Assembly (NCBI RefSeq): GCF_013042245.1 | Contig: NZ_JABDQL010000130.1 | Location: 1 to 52,525, forward strand | Length of the DNA: 52,525 nt | Source: Winogradskyella sp. | Lineage (GTDB): Bacteria > Bacteroidota > Bacteroidia > Flavobacteriales > Flavobacteriaceae | Direction: 5' to 3' | Shown here: positions 6,401-16,200 of the stretch, piece after piece | Position numbering within the stretch: the stretch's first letter is position 1 | Layout of the letters: each line of letters starts with the position of its first letter | Position numbers and translations under genes: made by a program | The notes under the pieces: model-generated | Told to the model about the DNA's origin: nothing | Databases searched by the model: none | Seen by the model: only the letters and a program-made list of their open reading frames with translations

Positions 6401-7672
6401 ATGGCTAGAGATAAAATCATAGATATACTTGCTTTTGGCTTAGAAATCGGAAAATTAGGTTATGACTTAGATCAGGGTAAATCCTTTTTTCAATACAATC
6501 CGGGATTCTTAGATTCTGGAAAGTATTCAAAACTATTTCCGTTTATTTTCAAACACACAAAACAAGTACAGGTGTTCACAGAATACCAACAAGACACTTT
6601 TCAAGGCTTACCACCTATGATAGCAGATTCCTTGCCTGATACTTTTGGTAATATAATATTTCAAGAATGGCTAACTACACGAGGAATACAAAAAGTAACA
6701 CCTTTAGAGCAATTGGCCTATGTCGCAGACCGTGGTATGGGTGCACTAGAATATAAACCTATTAGAGAATTGCCCAATGCAACAAATATTAATATTGATG
6801 AGGTAATCACAATCTTAGAAAAGGTTCTTAAACTAAAAGAAGACACAACGGGTAAAGACCTCAGCGAATTAGCATTACTAAACGTTTTTAAAATAGGAAC
6901 CTCAGCAGGTGGCGCAAGACCAAAAATAGTAGTATCAGAACATAAAAAAACAGGAGAAATTATTGCGGGTGATAGAGAAATTAGTGAAGACTATAATCAC
7001 TATTTAGTAAAACTTCATATAGATGATAGTGATGGCTATAATAAAGAAAAAGTAGAATATGTCTATTACTTATTGGCAAAAGAAGCAGGTATCGATATGA
7101 TGCACTCTAAGCTGATAGACAATAAACATTTTGCTACACTTAGATATGATAGACAAAACGGAGAAAAACAGCACGTATTAACCGTTACTGGTTTAACGGG
7201 TTGGGACTTTAAGAGTCAACCGGAAAACTCTTCCTATGAGAATGTTTTCAAGGTAGCTTTAGGTCTAGAAGTGCCACATAAGGATTTACAGCAACTATTT
7301 AAGCGTATGGTATTCAATTTGGTTTTTAAAAATGTAGACGACCATTTAAAAAACCATAGTTTTATCTATAACAAAGAAAGTAATCGTTGGAATTTAGGGC
7401 CTGCATACGATTTAACCTATGCGCTCAATCCACTATTCACATTCAAAACAACATCTAGAGCCTTATCCATTAATGGTAAGCGTACTTCATTAACTATTAA
7501 AGATGTCCTTACTATTGCTGAAGAATTTTCTATAAAAAACCCTAGAGGCATTATTGAAGATGTCCAAGCCTTAATTCCGCGATGGTCAGCGCTTGCTACT
7601 GAATTAGAAATACCTGAGAATATTATTAAAGCAATTCAAAAAGAAATAAAAGAAATAGAATATGGCAAATAG
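6401..7672 (+). CDS. HipA-family serine/threonine kinase toxin
   Basis: This 423-residue protein is close to the E. coli HipA length of 440. The N-terminal HipA subdomain (about 10-120) ends with ADSLPDTFGN...GMGALEY. The kinase core has a Gly-rich loop IGTSAGGARPK (about 165-175) and a catalytic loop NVDDHLKNHSF (about 310-320). A metal-binding DLTYAL segment (about 336) follows a GPAYD turn. HipA kinases phosphorylate targets such as aminoacyl-tRNA synthetases and halt growth. All catalytic-looking residues are present, so it should be active. Its last 11 bp overlap the WYL gene, so a third gene is coupled to the pair; that is unusual for plain hipBA. Confidence 0.9.
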   Translation: MARDKIIDILAFGLEIGKLGYDLDQGKSFFQYNPGFLDSGKYSKLFPFIFKHTKQVQVFTEYQQDTFQGLPPMIADSLPDTFGNIIFQEWLTTRGIQKVTPLEQLAYVADRGMGALEYKPIRELPNATNINIDEVITILEKVLKLKEDTTGKDLSELALLNVFKIGTSAGGARPKIVVSEHKKTGEIIAGDREISEDYNHYLVKLHIDDSDGYNKEKVEYVYYLLAKEAGIDMMHSKLIDNKHFATLRYDRQNGEKQHVLTVTGLTGWDFKSQPENSSYENVFKVALGLEVPHKDLQQLFKRMVFNLVFKNVDDHLKNHSFIYNKESNRWNLGPAYDLTYALNPLFTFKTTSRALSINGKRTSLTIKDVLTIAEEFSIKNPRGIIEDVQALIPRWSALATELEIPENIIKAIQKEIKEIEYGK

Positions 7673-8663
7673 CACACACGCACATTTGAGATATAATATT
7701 CTAGACCATTGCTTTCGCAATAAGTCTTATGGTTTTGAGGAATTATTGAATGTAGTTAATGAAGGTATTGAAGAGCTATATCCCGGAGAAAATATTTCAG
7801 AAAGAACCTTACGTGAAGACATTAAAGTGTTCAGAGATAAGAAAGACGGATTTGGAGCACCACTAAAAGAAGGTATGAGAATTTATAAGTACTCAGATAC
7901 TAATTTCTCTATTGCACAGCGACCTTTACAAAAATACGAACACTACTTAATTGAAGCTGCACAACAGTTGTTGTCTAGATTTGAAAATCATCCTAAGTAT
8001 AACAAACTGGCAGAAGCATTAATTAAGTTTCAAGATGAAGAGGAGCAAGAAAACGATGCATCCAGAATACTGTTTTATGACCATAACGAAGAATATAAAG
8101 GTATAAATCACCTTAAGCCGTTATATCTAGCTATCAAGAAAAAGCAAGTTTTACAGGTAATTTATAGAGGCTTTAAAGATAAGGAATCCTCAGTTTTTGA
8201 ATTTCACCCACATATCTTAAAACAATACAATAGACGATGGTTTGTTTTTGGTTTTAACAAAACTAGAGCCATTAAAGCATGGAGTATACCATTAGATGAA
8301 AGACTTATCAGTTTTAAAACACTCGAAGATGTCAATTATTTAGATGCAGACAAAGATTGGGAAGCCTTTTTTAGATCTATGGTTGGTGTTGTAAGACATA
8401 AAGACGCACACTTAGAAAGAGTTGTGCTACGTTTTTATAATGGCAGAGAACAATATTTTAAAACCAAACCATTTCATCCAGATTATGAAGAATTTTTTGC
8501 GGATGACAAACAAGACCAAATTTGGTTTGAAACAATTCTTAACCAAGAACTTATTCAGCAAATCTTATCCTATGGGCAAGATGTAGAGGTTTTGGAGCCA
8601 GCGCTATTAAGAGAGCAAATAAGAGCCCATACTCAAGCAATGCACCAATTTTATAAAAACTAA
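7662..8663 (+). CDS. WYL-domain transcriptional regulator
   Basis: This 333-residue protein has an N-terminal winged-HTH-like region (RYNILDHCFRNKSYGFEELLNVVN...SERTLREDIKVF, about 9-60). A WYL ligand-binding domain (about 145-235) carries LYLAIKKKQVLQVIYRGF and PHILKQYNRRWFVFGFN, and a WCX-type C-terminal domain completes the protein. WYL proteins bind nucleotides or nucleic acids and often control or form part of phage-defence loci. It overlaps the hipA end by 11 bp in another frame, so it is translationally coupled. Its target is unknown; candidates are the hipBA promoter or the downstream restriction genes. Confidence 0.88.
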   Translation: MANSTHAHLRYNILDHCFRNKSYGFEELLNVVNEGIEELYPGENISERTLREDIKVFRDKKDGFGAPLKEGMRIYKYSDTNFSIAQRPLQKYEHYLIEAAQQLLSRFENHPKYNKLAEALIKFQDEEEQENDASRILFYDHNEEYKGINHLKPLYLAIKKKQVLQVIYRGFKDKESSVFEFHPHILKQYNRRWFVFGFNKTRAIKAWSIPLDERLISFKTLEDVNYLDADKDWEAFFRSMVGVVRHKDAHLERVVLRFYNGREQYFKTKPFHPDYEEFFADDKQDQIWFETILNQELIQQILSYGQDVEVLEPALLREQIRAHTQAMHQFYKN

Positions 8664-8727
8664 CTATGCAAACACCCTGCACACTTCAGCCCTAAATTCG
8701 TAGTGTTATCAATATAAAAAATAAATT

Positions 8728-10002
8728 ATGAATAAAGACAACACCGTAAAATGCCCAAATTGTAAAGAAGTTTTCAAGGTAGATGACAGCGTGTATACAG
8801 ACATCGTTAAACAAGTACGTGATCAACAATTTCAAGACGAGCTAAACAATCGTTTGGAGTCAGCTAATAAAGAAAAGCAGACAGCATTACAATTAAAAGA
8901 GTCTGAATTAAATAGTGCTTTCCAGCAACAGTTGGCACAAAAACAAAGTGAAATAGAAGCACTAAAACATAAAAGTAAATCTGAACTAGTTGATGAGGTT
9001 TCAAAAAAAGAAAAACAGATTCAAGAGTTGCAATCTAAAATTGATAAATCAGAAACTGAGAAAAAACTAGAACTACAGCAAGCTGTTAATGCTATAGAAA
9101 AACAAAAAAATCAGCTAGAAAATGATATCAAACTCAAAGAAGCAGAAAAAGAAAACCTAGAAAAATCTTTAAAAGAAGATTTTAGACGCGAATTAGATCA
9201 TGTTGCTAAAGATTTAAAATTAAAGGACGAAGAAATAGAGCGCTTAAAAGATTACAAGCAAAAGTTATCTACAAAAATGACCGGTGAAACTTTAGAATTG
9301 CATTGTGAAAATGAATTTAATAAATTAAGAGCCACAGCGTTTCAAAATGCTCATTTCGAAAAAGATAACGATGCTTCTGGTGGTACAAAAGGCGACTATA
9401 TCTATAAAGAAGACGATACTAACGGAAATGAAATTATTTCCATCATGTTCGAGATGAAAAATGAAAACGACCATACAGCTACCAAAAAGAAAAACGAAGA
9501 TTTCTTTGCAAAACTTGACAAGGATAGAAAAGCGAAAGGTTGCGAATATGCCGTACTCGTATCTATGTTAGAAGCAGATAATGAATTATACAACACGGGT
9601 ATTGTAGACGTATCTTACAAATACCCAAAAATGTATGTCGTAAGGCCTCAGTTTTTTATTCCTATAATTACATTATTACGAAATGCTGGCATGAAGTCTT
9701 TGCAATATAAAACAGAATTAAGTGTCATTAGAAATCAGAATGTAGATGTCACTAATTTTGAAGAAAAACTAAATATATTTAGAGAAGGGTTTAACAAAAA
9801 CTACTTTAATGCAGCCAATCAATTCGATACAGCAATGAGCGAAATTGATAAAAGCATTGATCATCTTAATAAGATAAAGGAAGCCTTGCGTTTAACATCC
9901 AATCATTTACGTTTAGCCAACAACAAAGCAGACGGTCTAACCATCAAAAAATTAACCCATGGTAACCCTACCATGAAGCAAAAGTTTGAAGATTTAAAAT
10001 AA
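8728..10002 (+). CDS. DUF2130 coiled-coil protein with PD-(D/E)XK-like residues
   Basis: This 424-residue protein has an N-terminal CPNC knuckle (residues about 9-12) and a long charged coiled coil (about 30-190). A globular DUF2130 domain (about 190-330) precedes a C-terminal helical region. The globular part has TGETLELHCENEF, then GGTKGDY...IMFEMKNEND. The GD and E-M-K spacing resembles the metal-binding core of PD-(D/E)XK nucleases. DUF2130 proteins are RmuC-like and uncharacterised; some are linked to DNA repair or defence loci. It sits between the WYL gene (64 bp) and hsdM (59 bp), so it probably belongs to the same island. Nuclease activity is inference. Confidence 0.85.
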   Translation: MNKDNTVKCPNCKEVFKVDDSVYTDIVKQVRDQQFQDELNNRLESANKEKQTALQLKESELNSAFQQQLAQKQSEIEALKHKSKSELVDEVSKKEKQIQELQSKIDKSETEKKLELQQAVNAIEKQKNQLENDIKLKEAEKENLEKSLKEDFRRELDHVAKDLKLKDEEIERLKDYKQKLSTKMTGETLELHCENEFNKLRATAFQNAHFEKDNDASGGTKGDYIYKEDDTNGNEIISIMFEMKNENDHTATKKKNEDFFAKLDKDRKAKGCEYAVLVSMLEADNELYNTGIVDVSYKYPKMYVVRPQFFIPIITLLRNAGMKSLQYKTELSVIRNQNVDVTNFEEKLNIFREGFNKNYFNAANQFDTAMSEIDKSIDHLNKIKEALRLTSNHLRLANNKADGLTIKKLTHGNPTMKQKFEDLK

Positions 10003-10061
10003 CGTTAATCCAAAGATTTAAAACTACATTTACAACACTAAAAAAACAGCATATTTAACCA

Positions 10062-11561
10062 ATGATTACAGGCGAAATAAAATCTAAAATAGACAAAATC
10101 TGGAACGACTTCTGGACAGGCGGTATTGCCAATCCACTCACGGTAATAGAGCAATTTACCTATCTCATCTTTATCAAACAATTAGATGATAAACAAAACC
10201 GTATGGAAAAACAGGCAAGCCTATTAGGTGTTCCTATGGACAAACCCATTTATACAGAGCATCTCAAACCCTTACGTTGGAGCAGTTTTAAACACAAAGA
10301 CCCAGAGGTGTTGTTTGATTTGTTTACCAAACCACAACGCGATTTGGATGACCTTACAGCTTTTGATTTTATAAAAACCATTGGCGACCATGGCGGCGAG
10401 TTTGCCAAGTTTATGAAAGGTGCCATTTTTATGATTCCATCAGCGAAGTTGCTGGATAAGGTAATACAACAAATAGACACCTTACCATTGGATAATCGCG
10501 ATACCAAAGGCGATTTGTACGAGTATATGCTCTCTAAAATTGCAGAGGCAGGTACTAATGGACAGTTTCGTACACCACGACATATTATTAATATGATGGT
10601 AGAGATGGTACAGCCACGACAAGACGATGTCATTTGTGACCCATCTTGTGGTACCGCAGGATTTTTAGTAAGTGCTGGCGAGTATATCTACGACAACCAT
10701 AAGGATTGGTTTACCAACAAAAATTTTAGAGCGCATTTTAATACCCATATGTTTCATGGCATTGAGTTTGACCCATCCATGTTGCGTATTGCCGCAATGA
10801 ATTTGCAATTGCACGGTATAGAAACCCCAACTTTGGTAGGTAAAGATGCCTTGAGTGAAGCCAATGCAGATGTGGAAGATGACTACACACTTATTCTTGC
10901 CAACCCACCATTTAAAGGCAGTTTAGACTACGATGCTGTAGAAAGCAGTTTGCTACAAACTACCAAAACCAAAAAAACAGAATTACTGTTTTTATCTCTA
11001 ATGCTACGTGCCCTAAAAGTGGGTGGTCGTGCGGCAGTAATTGTACCAGATGGTGTGCTCTTTGGCAGCTCTAAAGCCCATAAAAGCTTACGTCAAGCGT
11101 TAGTAGAAAAACAAAAATTAGATGCAGTAATATCTATGCCAAGTGGCGTTTTTAAACCCTATGCTGGCGTAAGTACTGCCATTTTACTATTTACCAAAAC
11201 CAACTCTGGCGGAACTGATAACGTTTGGTTTTACGATATGAAAGCCGATGGGTATAGCCTAGACGACAAGCGCAACGCCATAAAAGATAACGACATCCCA
11301 GATATATTAGAGCGCTTTACGTCATTGCGAGCGGATGCGAAGCAATCTCAAGAACACCAACGCAAACGCACAGCCCAAAGCTTCCTAGTACCATTCTCTG
11401 AAATAAAAACCAACGACTGGGACTTAAGCATTAACCGTTATAAAGAAATTGTTTATGAAGAAATCAAATACGATGCACCAGAGGTAATTATTAATGCCAT
11501 TGAACAATTAGACCAAGACCGCCAGCAGGCTTTAAAAGAACTTAAAACATTGTTGGGATAA
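10062..11561 (+). CDS. hsdM: type I restriction-modification methyltransferase subunit HsdM
   Basis: This 499-residue protein has the HsdM N-terminal helical domain (WNDFWTGGIANPLTVIEQFTYLIFIKQLDD). The N6-adenine methylase core has TPRHIINMMVEM, the SAM motif DPSCGTAGFLVSAGEY (about 193-208) and the catalytic NPPF (about 281-284). It adds a methyl group to adenine in the HsdS-specified target and with HsdS and HsdR forms the restriction complex. The stop overlaps the hsdS start as TAATG. Coding quality is intact, with no frameshift. Confidence 0.96.
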   Translation: MITGEIKSKIDKIWNDFWTGGIANPLTVIEQFTYLIFIKQLDDKQNRMEKQASLLGVPMDKPIYTEHLKPLRWSSFKHKDPEVLFDLFTKPQRDLDDLTAFDFIKTIGDHGGEFAKFMKGAIFMIPSAKLLDKVIQQIDTLPLDNRDTKGDLYEYMLSKIAEAGTNGQFRTPRHIINMMVEMVQPRQDDVICDPSCGTAGFLVSAGEYIYDNHKDWFTNKNFRAHFNTHMFHGIEFDPSMLRIAAMNLQLHGIETPTLVGKDALSEANADVEDDYTLILANPPFKGSLDYDAVESSLLQTTKTKKTELLFLSLMLRALKVGGRAAVIVPDGVLFGSSKAHKSLRQALVEKQKLDAVISMPSGVFKPYAGVSTAILLFTKTNSGGTDNVWFYDMKADGYSLDDKRNAIKDNDIPDILERFTSLRADAKQSQEHQRKRTAQSFLVPFSEIKTNDWDLSINRYKEIVYEEIKYDAPEVIINAIEQLDQDRQQALKELKTLLG

Positions 11562-12670
11562 TGAAAGAAGTCAAATTAGGCGAAATAGCAAGTTTTAGTC
11601 AAGGGCAACAAGTACCAATTTCAGACCAGAAAATTGAAAAATTTTTCAATTCTGATACTTTTCTTAGAATCATTAATTATACTCAAAGCTCTAAAGAATT
11701 CAGATACATACCAAAACAAGATAAAAAATATCACGTAAAATTTGATGATATTATAATGGTTAGATATGGTGCAGTAGGTTTTATTGGTAGAGGACTTTCA
11801 GGTGTACTTGCAAATAATATGTTCAAGATTAATTTTAATAAAGACATTGTATGTCCAGATTTTCTTTACAGAGTTCTATGGAGTGATTTAGCTCAAAAAC
11901 AATTACTTAAAGCTTCACAGAGCACTTCAATGGCAGCTATTAACTTTAAAACAGTTTCTAGAGTCAAAATCCCACTACCACCACTACCGCAACAACAACA
12001 CATTGCCAAGGTATTAGACACCGCAGATGCTTACCGCAAAAAAACAAAAGCCCTCATAGATAAATACGATGCCTTAAAACAAAGCCTGTTTTTGGAAATG
12101 TTTGGGGACGTTAGAGTCAATTCAAAAGGATGGGATAAAATAAAATTTGAGGATGTCGTTTCTTTAAAGAGGGGTTATGATTTACCACATTCTAAGAGAG
12201 TAAATGGAGATATTCCAATTGCAGCATCAACTGGAATAGTTGGTTATCATAACCAATTTAAAGTTAATAAGAATATTGTTGTCACTGGACGTTCAGGTTC
12301 AATAGGTAAAGTTCAATTGATTAAAGGCAAAAGTTGGCCTTTAAACACAAGTTTGTATAGTTACAAAACCTTTGAAAATAACATTGTTTATTTGAAATTT
12401 TTTATAGAAAAATTTGATTTAAAAAGGTTTTCGCATGGCGCTGGGGTTCCTACTTTGGATAGAAAGTTAGTACATAGAGAATTAGCACCTATACCACCAA
12501 TAACATTACAAAATAAATTCGCTCTGCGCATTCAAGATATAGAGTCCCAAGAAGCCATTGCCCAAGAGCAGCTTAAGCAAGCAGAGCACTTGTTTCATAG
12601 TTTGTTGCAAAAGGCGTTTAAAGGAGAGTTGGTTGGTAGCAGCTTAGACCCTGAATCCTGTTCAGGGTGA
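11561..12670 (+). CDS. hsdS: type I restriction specificity subunit HsdS
   Basis: This 369-residue protein has two target-recognition halves. The first ends with PLPPLPQQQHIAKVLDTADAYRKK, a conserved helical spacer. The second has GYDLPHSKRVNGDIPIAASTGIVGYH and ends in IPPITLQNKFALRIQDIE and the QAEHLFHSLLQKAFKGEL helix. It reads the DNA target for HsdM and HsdR. The last eight or so residues (LDPESCSG) and the stop are encoded by a REP-like palindrome (12649-12673). The C-terminus may therefore have been re-formed by repeat insertion after the natural end near GELV; the structural domains are unaffected. Confidence 0.93.
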   Translation: MKEVKLGEIASFSQGQQVPISDQKIEKFFNSDTFLRIINYTQSSKEFRYIPKQDKKYHVKFDDIIMVRYGAVGFIGRGLSGVLANNMFKINFNKDIVCPDFLYRVLWSDLAQKQLLKASQSTSMAAINFKTVSRVKIPLPPLPQQQHIAKVLDTADAYRKKTKALIDKYDALKQSLFLEMFGDVRVNSKGWDKIKFEDVVSLKRGYDLPHSKRVNGDIPIAASTGIVGYHNQFKVNKNIVVTGRSGSIGKVQLIKGKSWPLNTSLYSYKTFENNIVYLKFFIEKFDLKRFSHGAGVPTLDRKLVHRELAPIPPITLQNKFALRIQDIESQEAIAQEQLKQAEHLFHSLLQKAFKGELVGSSLDPESCSG

Positions 12671-12809
12671 CAAACCGTTATTATTATGATGCACCACAAA
12701 CCTGTCATGCTGCACCACAGACCTGTCATGCTGAACTTGATTCCGAATCAAGTTCGGAATGACAACATATGGGAGGAATGACAACATATGGGAGGAATGA
12801 CAACATAAG
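12649..12809. repeat. cluster of REP-like palindromes and short tandem repeats
   Basis: Four structures lie side by side. The first is ACCCTGAA/TTCAGGGT around the hsdS stop. The second is two copies of a unit GCACCACA(A/G)ACCTGTCAT near 12691-12729. The third is a hairpin with arms GAACTTGATTC and GAATCAAGTTC, one base apart, at 12733-12755, bordered by GTCAT and ATGAC. The fourth is a 19-bp unit AATGACAACATATGGGAGG, twice in full from 12758 and then a third partial copy. This fills the gap between hsdS and the GIY-YIG gene. Confidence 0.8.
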
Positions 12810-12857
12810 TTAGGCATCAAAAAGCGGAAGTAATATAAAATAGCCTATCTTTAATTT

Positions 12858-13160
12858 ATGAAACGTGCCTATCATAACTATTGGGTATACATCCTTACCA
12901 ATAAACCACATGGCACGCTTTATATTGGCGTTACCGGTGGTTTAGATAACCGAATGGAACAACACGTATCTGGAAAAGGCAGTACCTTTACTACAAAATA
13001 CAACCTAAAACAACTGGTGTATTACGAAGAATTTAAGTACATACAAGAGGCTATAAAACGCGAAAAACAACTCAAAAATTGGCATCGGCAATGGAAAATA
13101 GACCTTATAGAACAAGAGAATCCTAATTGGAATAACTTGTGGAAACCCTTAGATCCCTAA
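12858..13160 (+). CDS. stand-alone GIY-YIG nuclease-family protein
   Basis: This 100-residue protein is a complete small GIY-YIG domain: NYWVYILTN (the GIY-equivalent strand), TLYIGVTGGLDNRMEQH with the YIG and the catalytic Arg, a YYEEF strand, and AIKREKQLKNW with the metal-binding Glu. These UPF0213-type proteins are multi-copy in Bacteroidota and have no settled role. It is inserted between hsdS and hsdR and directly follows the REP-like repeats. It looks like a passenger cassette rather than a required part of the restriction system, although co-transcription is likely. Confidence 0.9.
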   Translation: MKRAYHNYWVYILTNKPHGTLYIGVTGGLDNRMEQHVSGKGSTFTTKYNLKQLVYYEEFKYIQEAIKREKQLKNWHRQWKIDLIEQENPNWNNLWKPLDP

Positions 13161-13238
13161 TCAAGTTTGTAATAACAAAGATAAACTTGCCTATCCAGTG
13201 AAAATTTAACATCTTTAAATTCTAAAACTCAGCAGCCT

Positions 13239-16200
13239 TTGCAAACCAATTTCAATTTCATACAAAATGACTTTCCAGACCTCTATAAAGAGGCTTCGGA
13301 GGCAGAGCAGTATGTGTATATTGCACCTAAATATGCGGCGCTACAATGCCGTATTGTTTTAGAACTTACAGTGAATTGGCTGTATGATAATGACCCAGAT
13401 TACGAGCGTCCTTACGATACCACACTAGCGGGTTTAATGTATGATAACTCCTTTAAATTTGATGTAAGTTCCCAACTACTACAAGAGCTAACTCTTGTGC
13501 GTAAAATTGGCAATGACGCTGCTCACGGTAAGTCCATAAAAAATAGACAAGCACTCATTTGTTTGCGGAGTATTTTTAGGCTACTGTCCTTTTTAGCCAT
13601 TCATTATAATGAAGCATATCCAGAGATACCTAGCTTTCGCGAAAGCATAATTCCACAAGGTGCTGTAGATGAGAAAACAAAACAAGAGTTACAGGATAAG
13701 TCGGAAGCCATTGGTAAATTAATTGCAGAAAACAAGGAGAAAGAAGAAAAAGCCAAACAATTACAAGAAGAAAATGAGCTTCTAAAGCGTAAAGTAGAAG
13801 AACAAGAAGCGCAATTAAAAGCGCGTAAGGAAGCACGCCAAACGGAAGTTATTTTTGAAGAAGTAGTACCGCCTTTAACACCAGAAGCAGAAACGAGATT
13901 GCTATACATTGATGTGCTGTTACAAGAGGCAGGATGGCACAATTTAAAACCAAAACAAGACCTGGAGTACAAGGTCACAGGAATGCCTACATCCGTAAAT
14001 CCTTCAGGCATTGGGTATGTAGATTATGTGTTGTGGGATGATAATGGCAAGCCATTGGCTGTTGTAGAAGCTAAAAAATCACTTGCTGATGCTAAACAAG
14101 GCAAACATCAAGCCCAACTATATGCCAATTGTTTGGAGGCAGAAACTGGGCAACGCCCAATCATCTTTTATAGTAATGGTTTTGAGACCTATTTATGGGA
14201 TGACCTATTTTATCCAGAACGAAAAGTGAGTGGCTTCTATACCAAAGAAGAGTTACAGTACCTCATAGAACGCAGAACAACTCGTAAAGATGTAAGGCAA
14301 TTTCAGGTGAATACCGATATTGCTGGAAGACCATACCAATTAGAAGCCATAAAGCGTGTCGCAGAAGCTTTGGTGACGACCAAAAATCATCAACTTAAAG
14401 GCAATAACAGAGAAGCCTTACTAGTAATGGCTACAGGTAGCGGAAAAACAAGAACGTCTGCGGCTATAGTAGATATGTTAACCAAGAGCAATTGGGCAAA
14501 ACGTGTGCTATTTCTTGCCGATAGAAATGCCCTAGTAACACAAGCCAAAAATGCGTTTAAAGAACACCTACCACATTTAAGTGCCATAGATTTAACAAAG
14601 GAAGAAGAAGACCATTCCACACGATTGGTTTTTTCTACCTATCCTACGATAATGAACCGTATTGATGAGTTAAAAAATGAAGATGGGCGTTTTTATGGTT
14701 CTGGCCATTTTGATGTGATCATCATAGATGAAGCACATCGCTCAGTCTATCAGAAATATGGCGCTATTTTCGATTATTTTGATGCTATATTAATTGGTCT
14801 TACAGCAACCCCAAAAAAGGATATTGATCATAATACGTATGATTTATTCAAAATAGATGACGATAATCCCACCTTTGCCTATGAACTCAACCAAGCGGTA
14901 AAAGATGAATATCTAGTGCCACCAAAAGCCATTAACGTACCAGTAAAGTTCGTACATCAAGGGATTAAATATGAAGAGTTGTCTGACAAGGATAAAGAAA
15001 AATTTGAAGCCACCTTTTTAGATGGCGCTGAAGGCGATGATGATATACAGATTGGTAAATCTGCCATTAATTCATTTTTATTCAATGAAGCCACGGTTGA
15101 TGTTGTGCTAGACCATTTGATGCATAATGGCATAAAAGTAGAAGGTGGCGATAAACTAGGAAAGACCATCATATTTGCTAAAAACCATAAGCACGCATTG
15201 TTCATTGAGGAACGCTTTAATAAAAACTATCCAGAATTTTCAGGCAATTTTTTACGTGTCATTGATAATTACGAGAGTAAAGCACAGGATTTATTAGAAA
15301 ATTTTTGTGAAGATAAAATAGAATTGGAACCTCAAATTGCGGTTTCTGTAGATATGATGGACACAGGTGTAGATGCGCCAAGAGTCGTAAATCTAGTGTT
15401 TTTTAAACAAGTTAAATCGTATTCAAAATACTGGCAGATGATTGGTCGCGGCACACGCTTGCGCCCTAATTTATTTGGTCCAGGTATGGATAAAACAGCG
15501 TTTGTTATTTTCGATATCTGCGATAACTTCAGTTTTTTTAATGAGTTTCCAGATGGCTTGAAAAGCACAGCGTCTAAAACATTATCGGCTAAGATATTTG
15601 ATGCGCATCTTAATGTGATTATGGCAATCCGTGATAATACAGAAAGCACCCAAGAAGATGACCACCTCGCAGAGCAATATACCAGTCACTTACATAATAT
15701 TATTAGTAATCTTGATAAAAATCGTTTTGAAGTACGCAAGCATTTAGCCCTTGTTGAAGCATTTAAAAATAGACAACGATGGGATAATTTATCTCAGGTA
15801 GATGTTCACGACATTAGTGAAAACCTATCAGGCTTGGAGGCCTATAATCCTAATGATGATGAAGGTGCAAAACGCTTTGATTTATTGATGCTCAATTTTC
15901 AATTAGCACTGTTGTTAGGTGCCACTAACAAACAGCATCAGTATATCGGTAAATTAGTGAGTATATCTCAAGGTTTGCTTAAGAAACGAACCGTACCAAA
16001 TGTAAAAGCCAAACTACCATTATTAAAAGAATTACAAGAAGAAACCTTTTGGAAATCTGCTAATGCAAGTGTTTTAGAACGTATTAGAATAGAAATTAGG
16101 GATTTATTACAATTTTTAGGTAAAGAACAGCTTAAGCCTGTTTACACAGATTTTGATGACCATATTGAGCGCGATAAAGTTACTGAGGTAGATATACTAC

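Noticed and set aside
12649-12809. CRISPR-like array
   Set aside because: The repeat units are adjacent, without spacers of constant length, and differ from each other. There are no cas genes.
13604-14011. 135-residue minus-strand frame inside hsdR
   Set aside because: It is antisense to the clearly coding hsdR frame and is Ser/Cys-rich as expected from the complement of a coding region.
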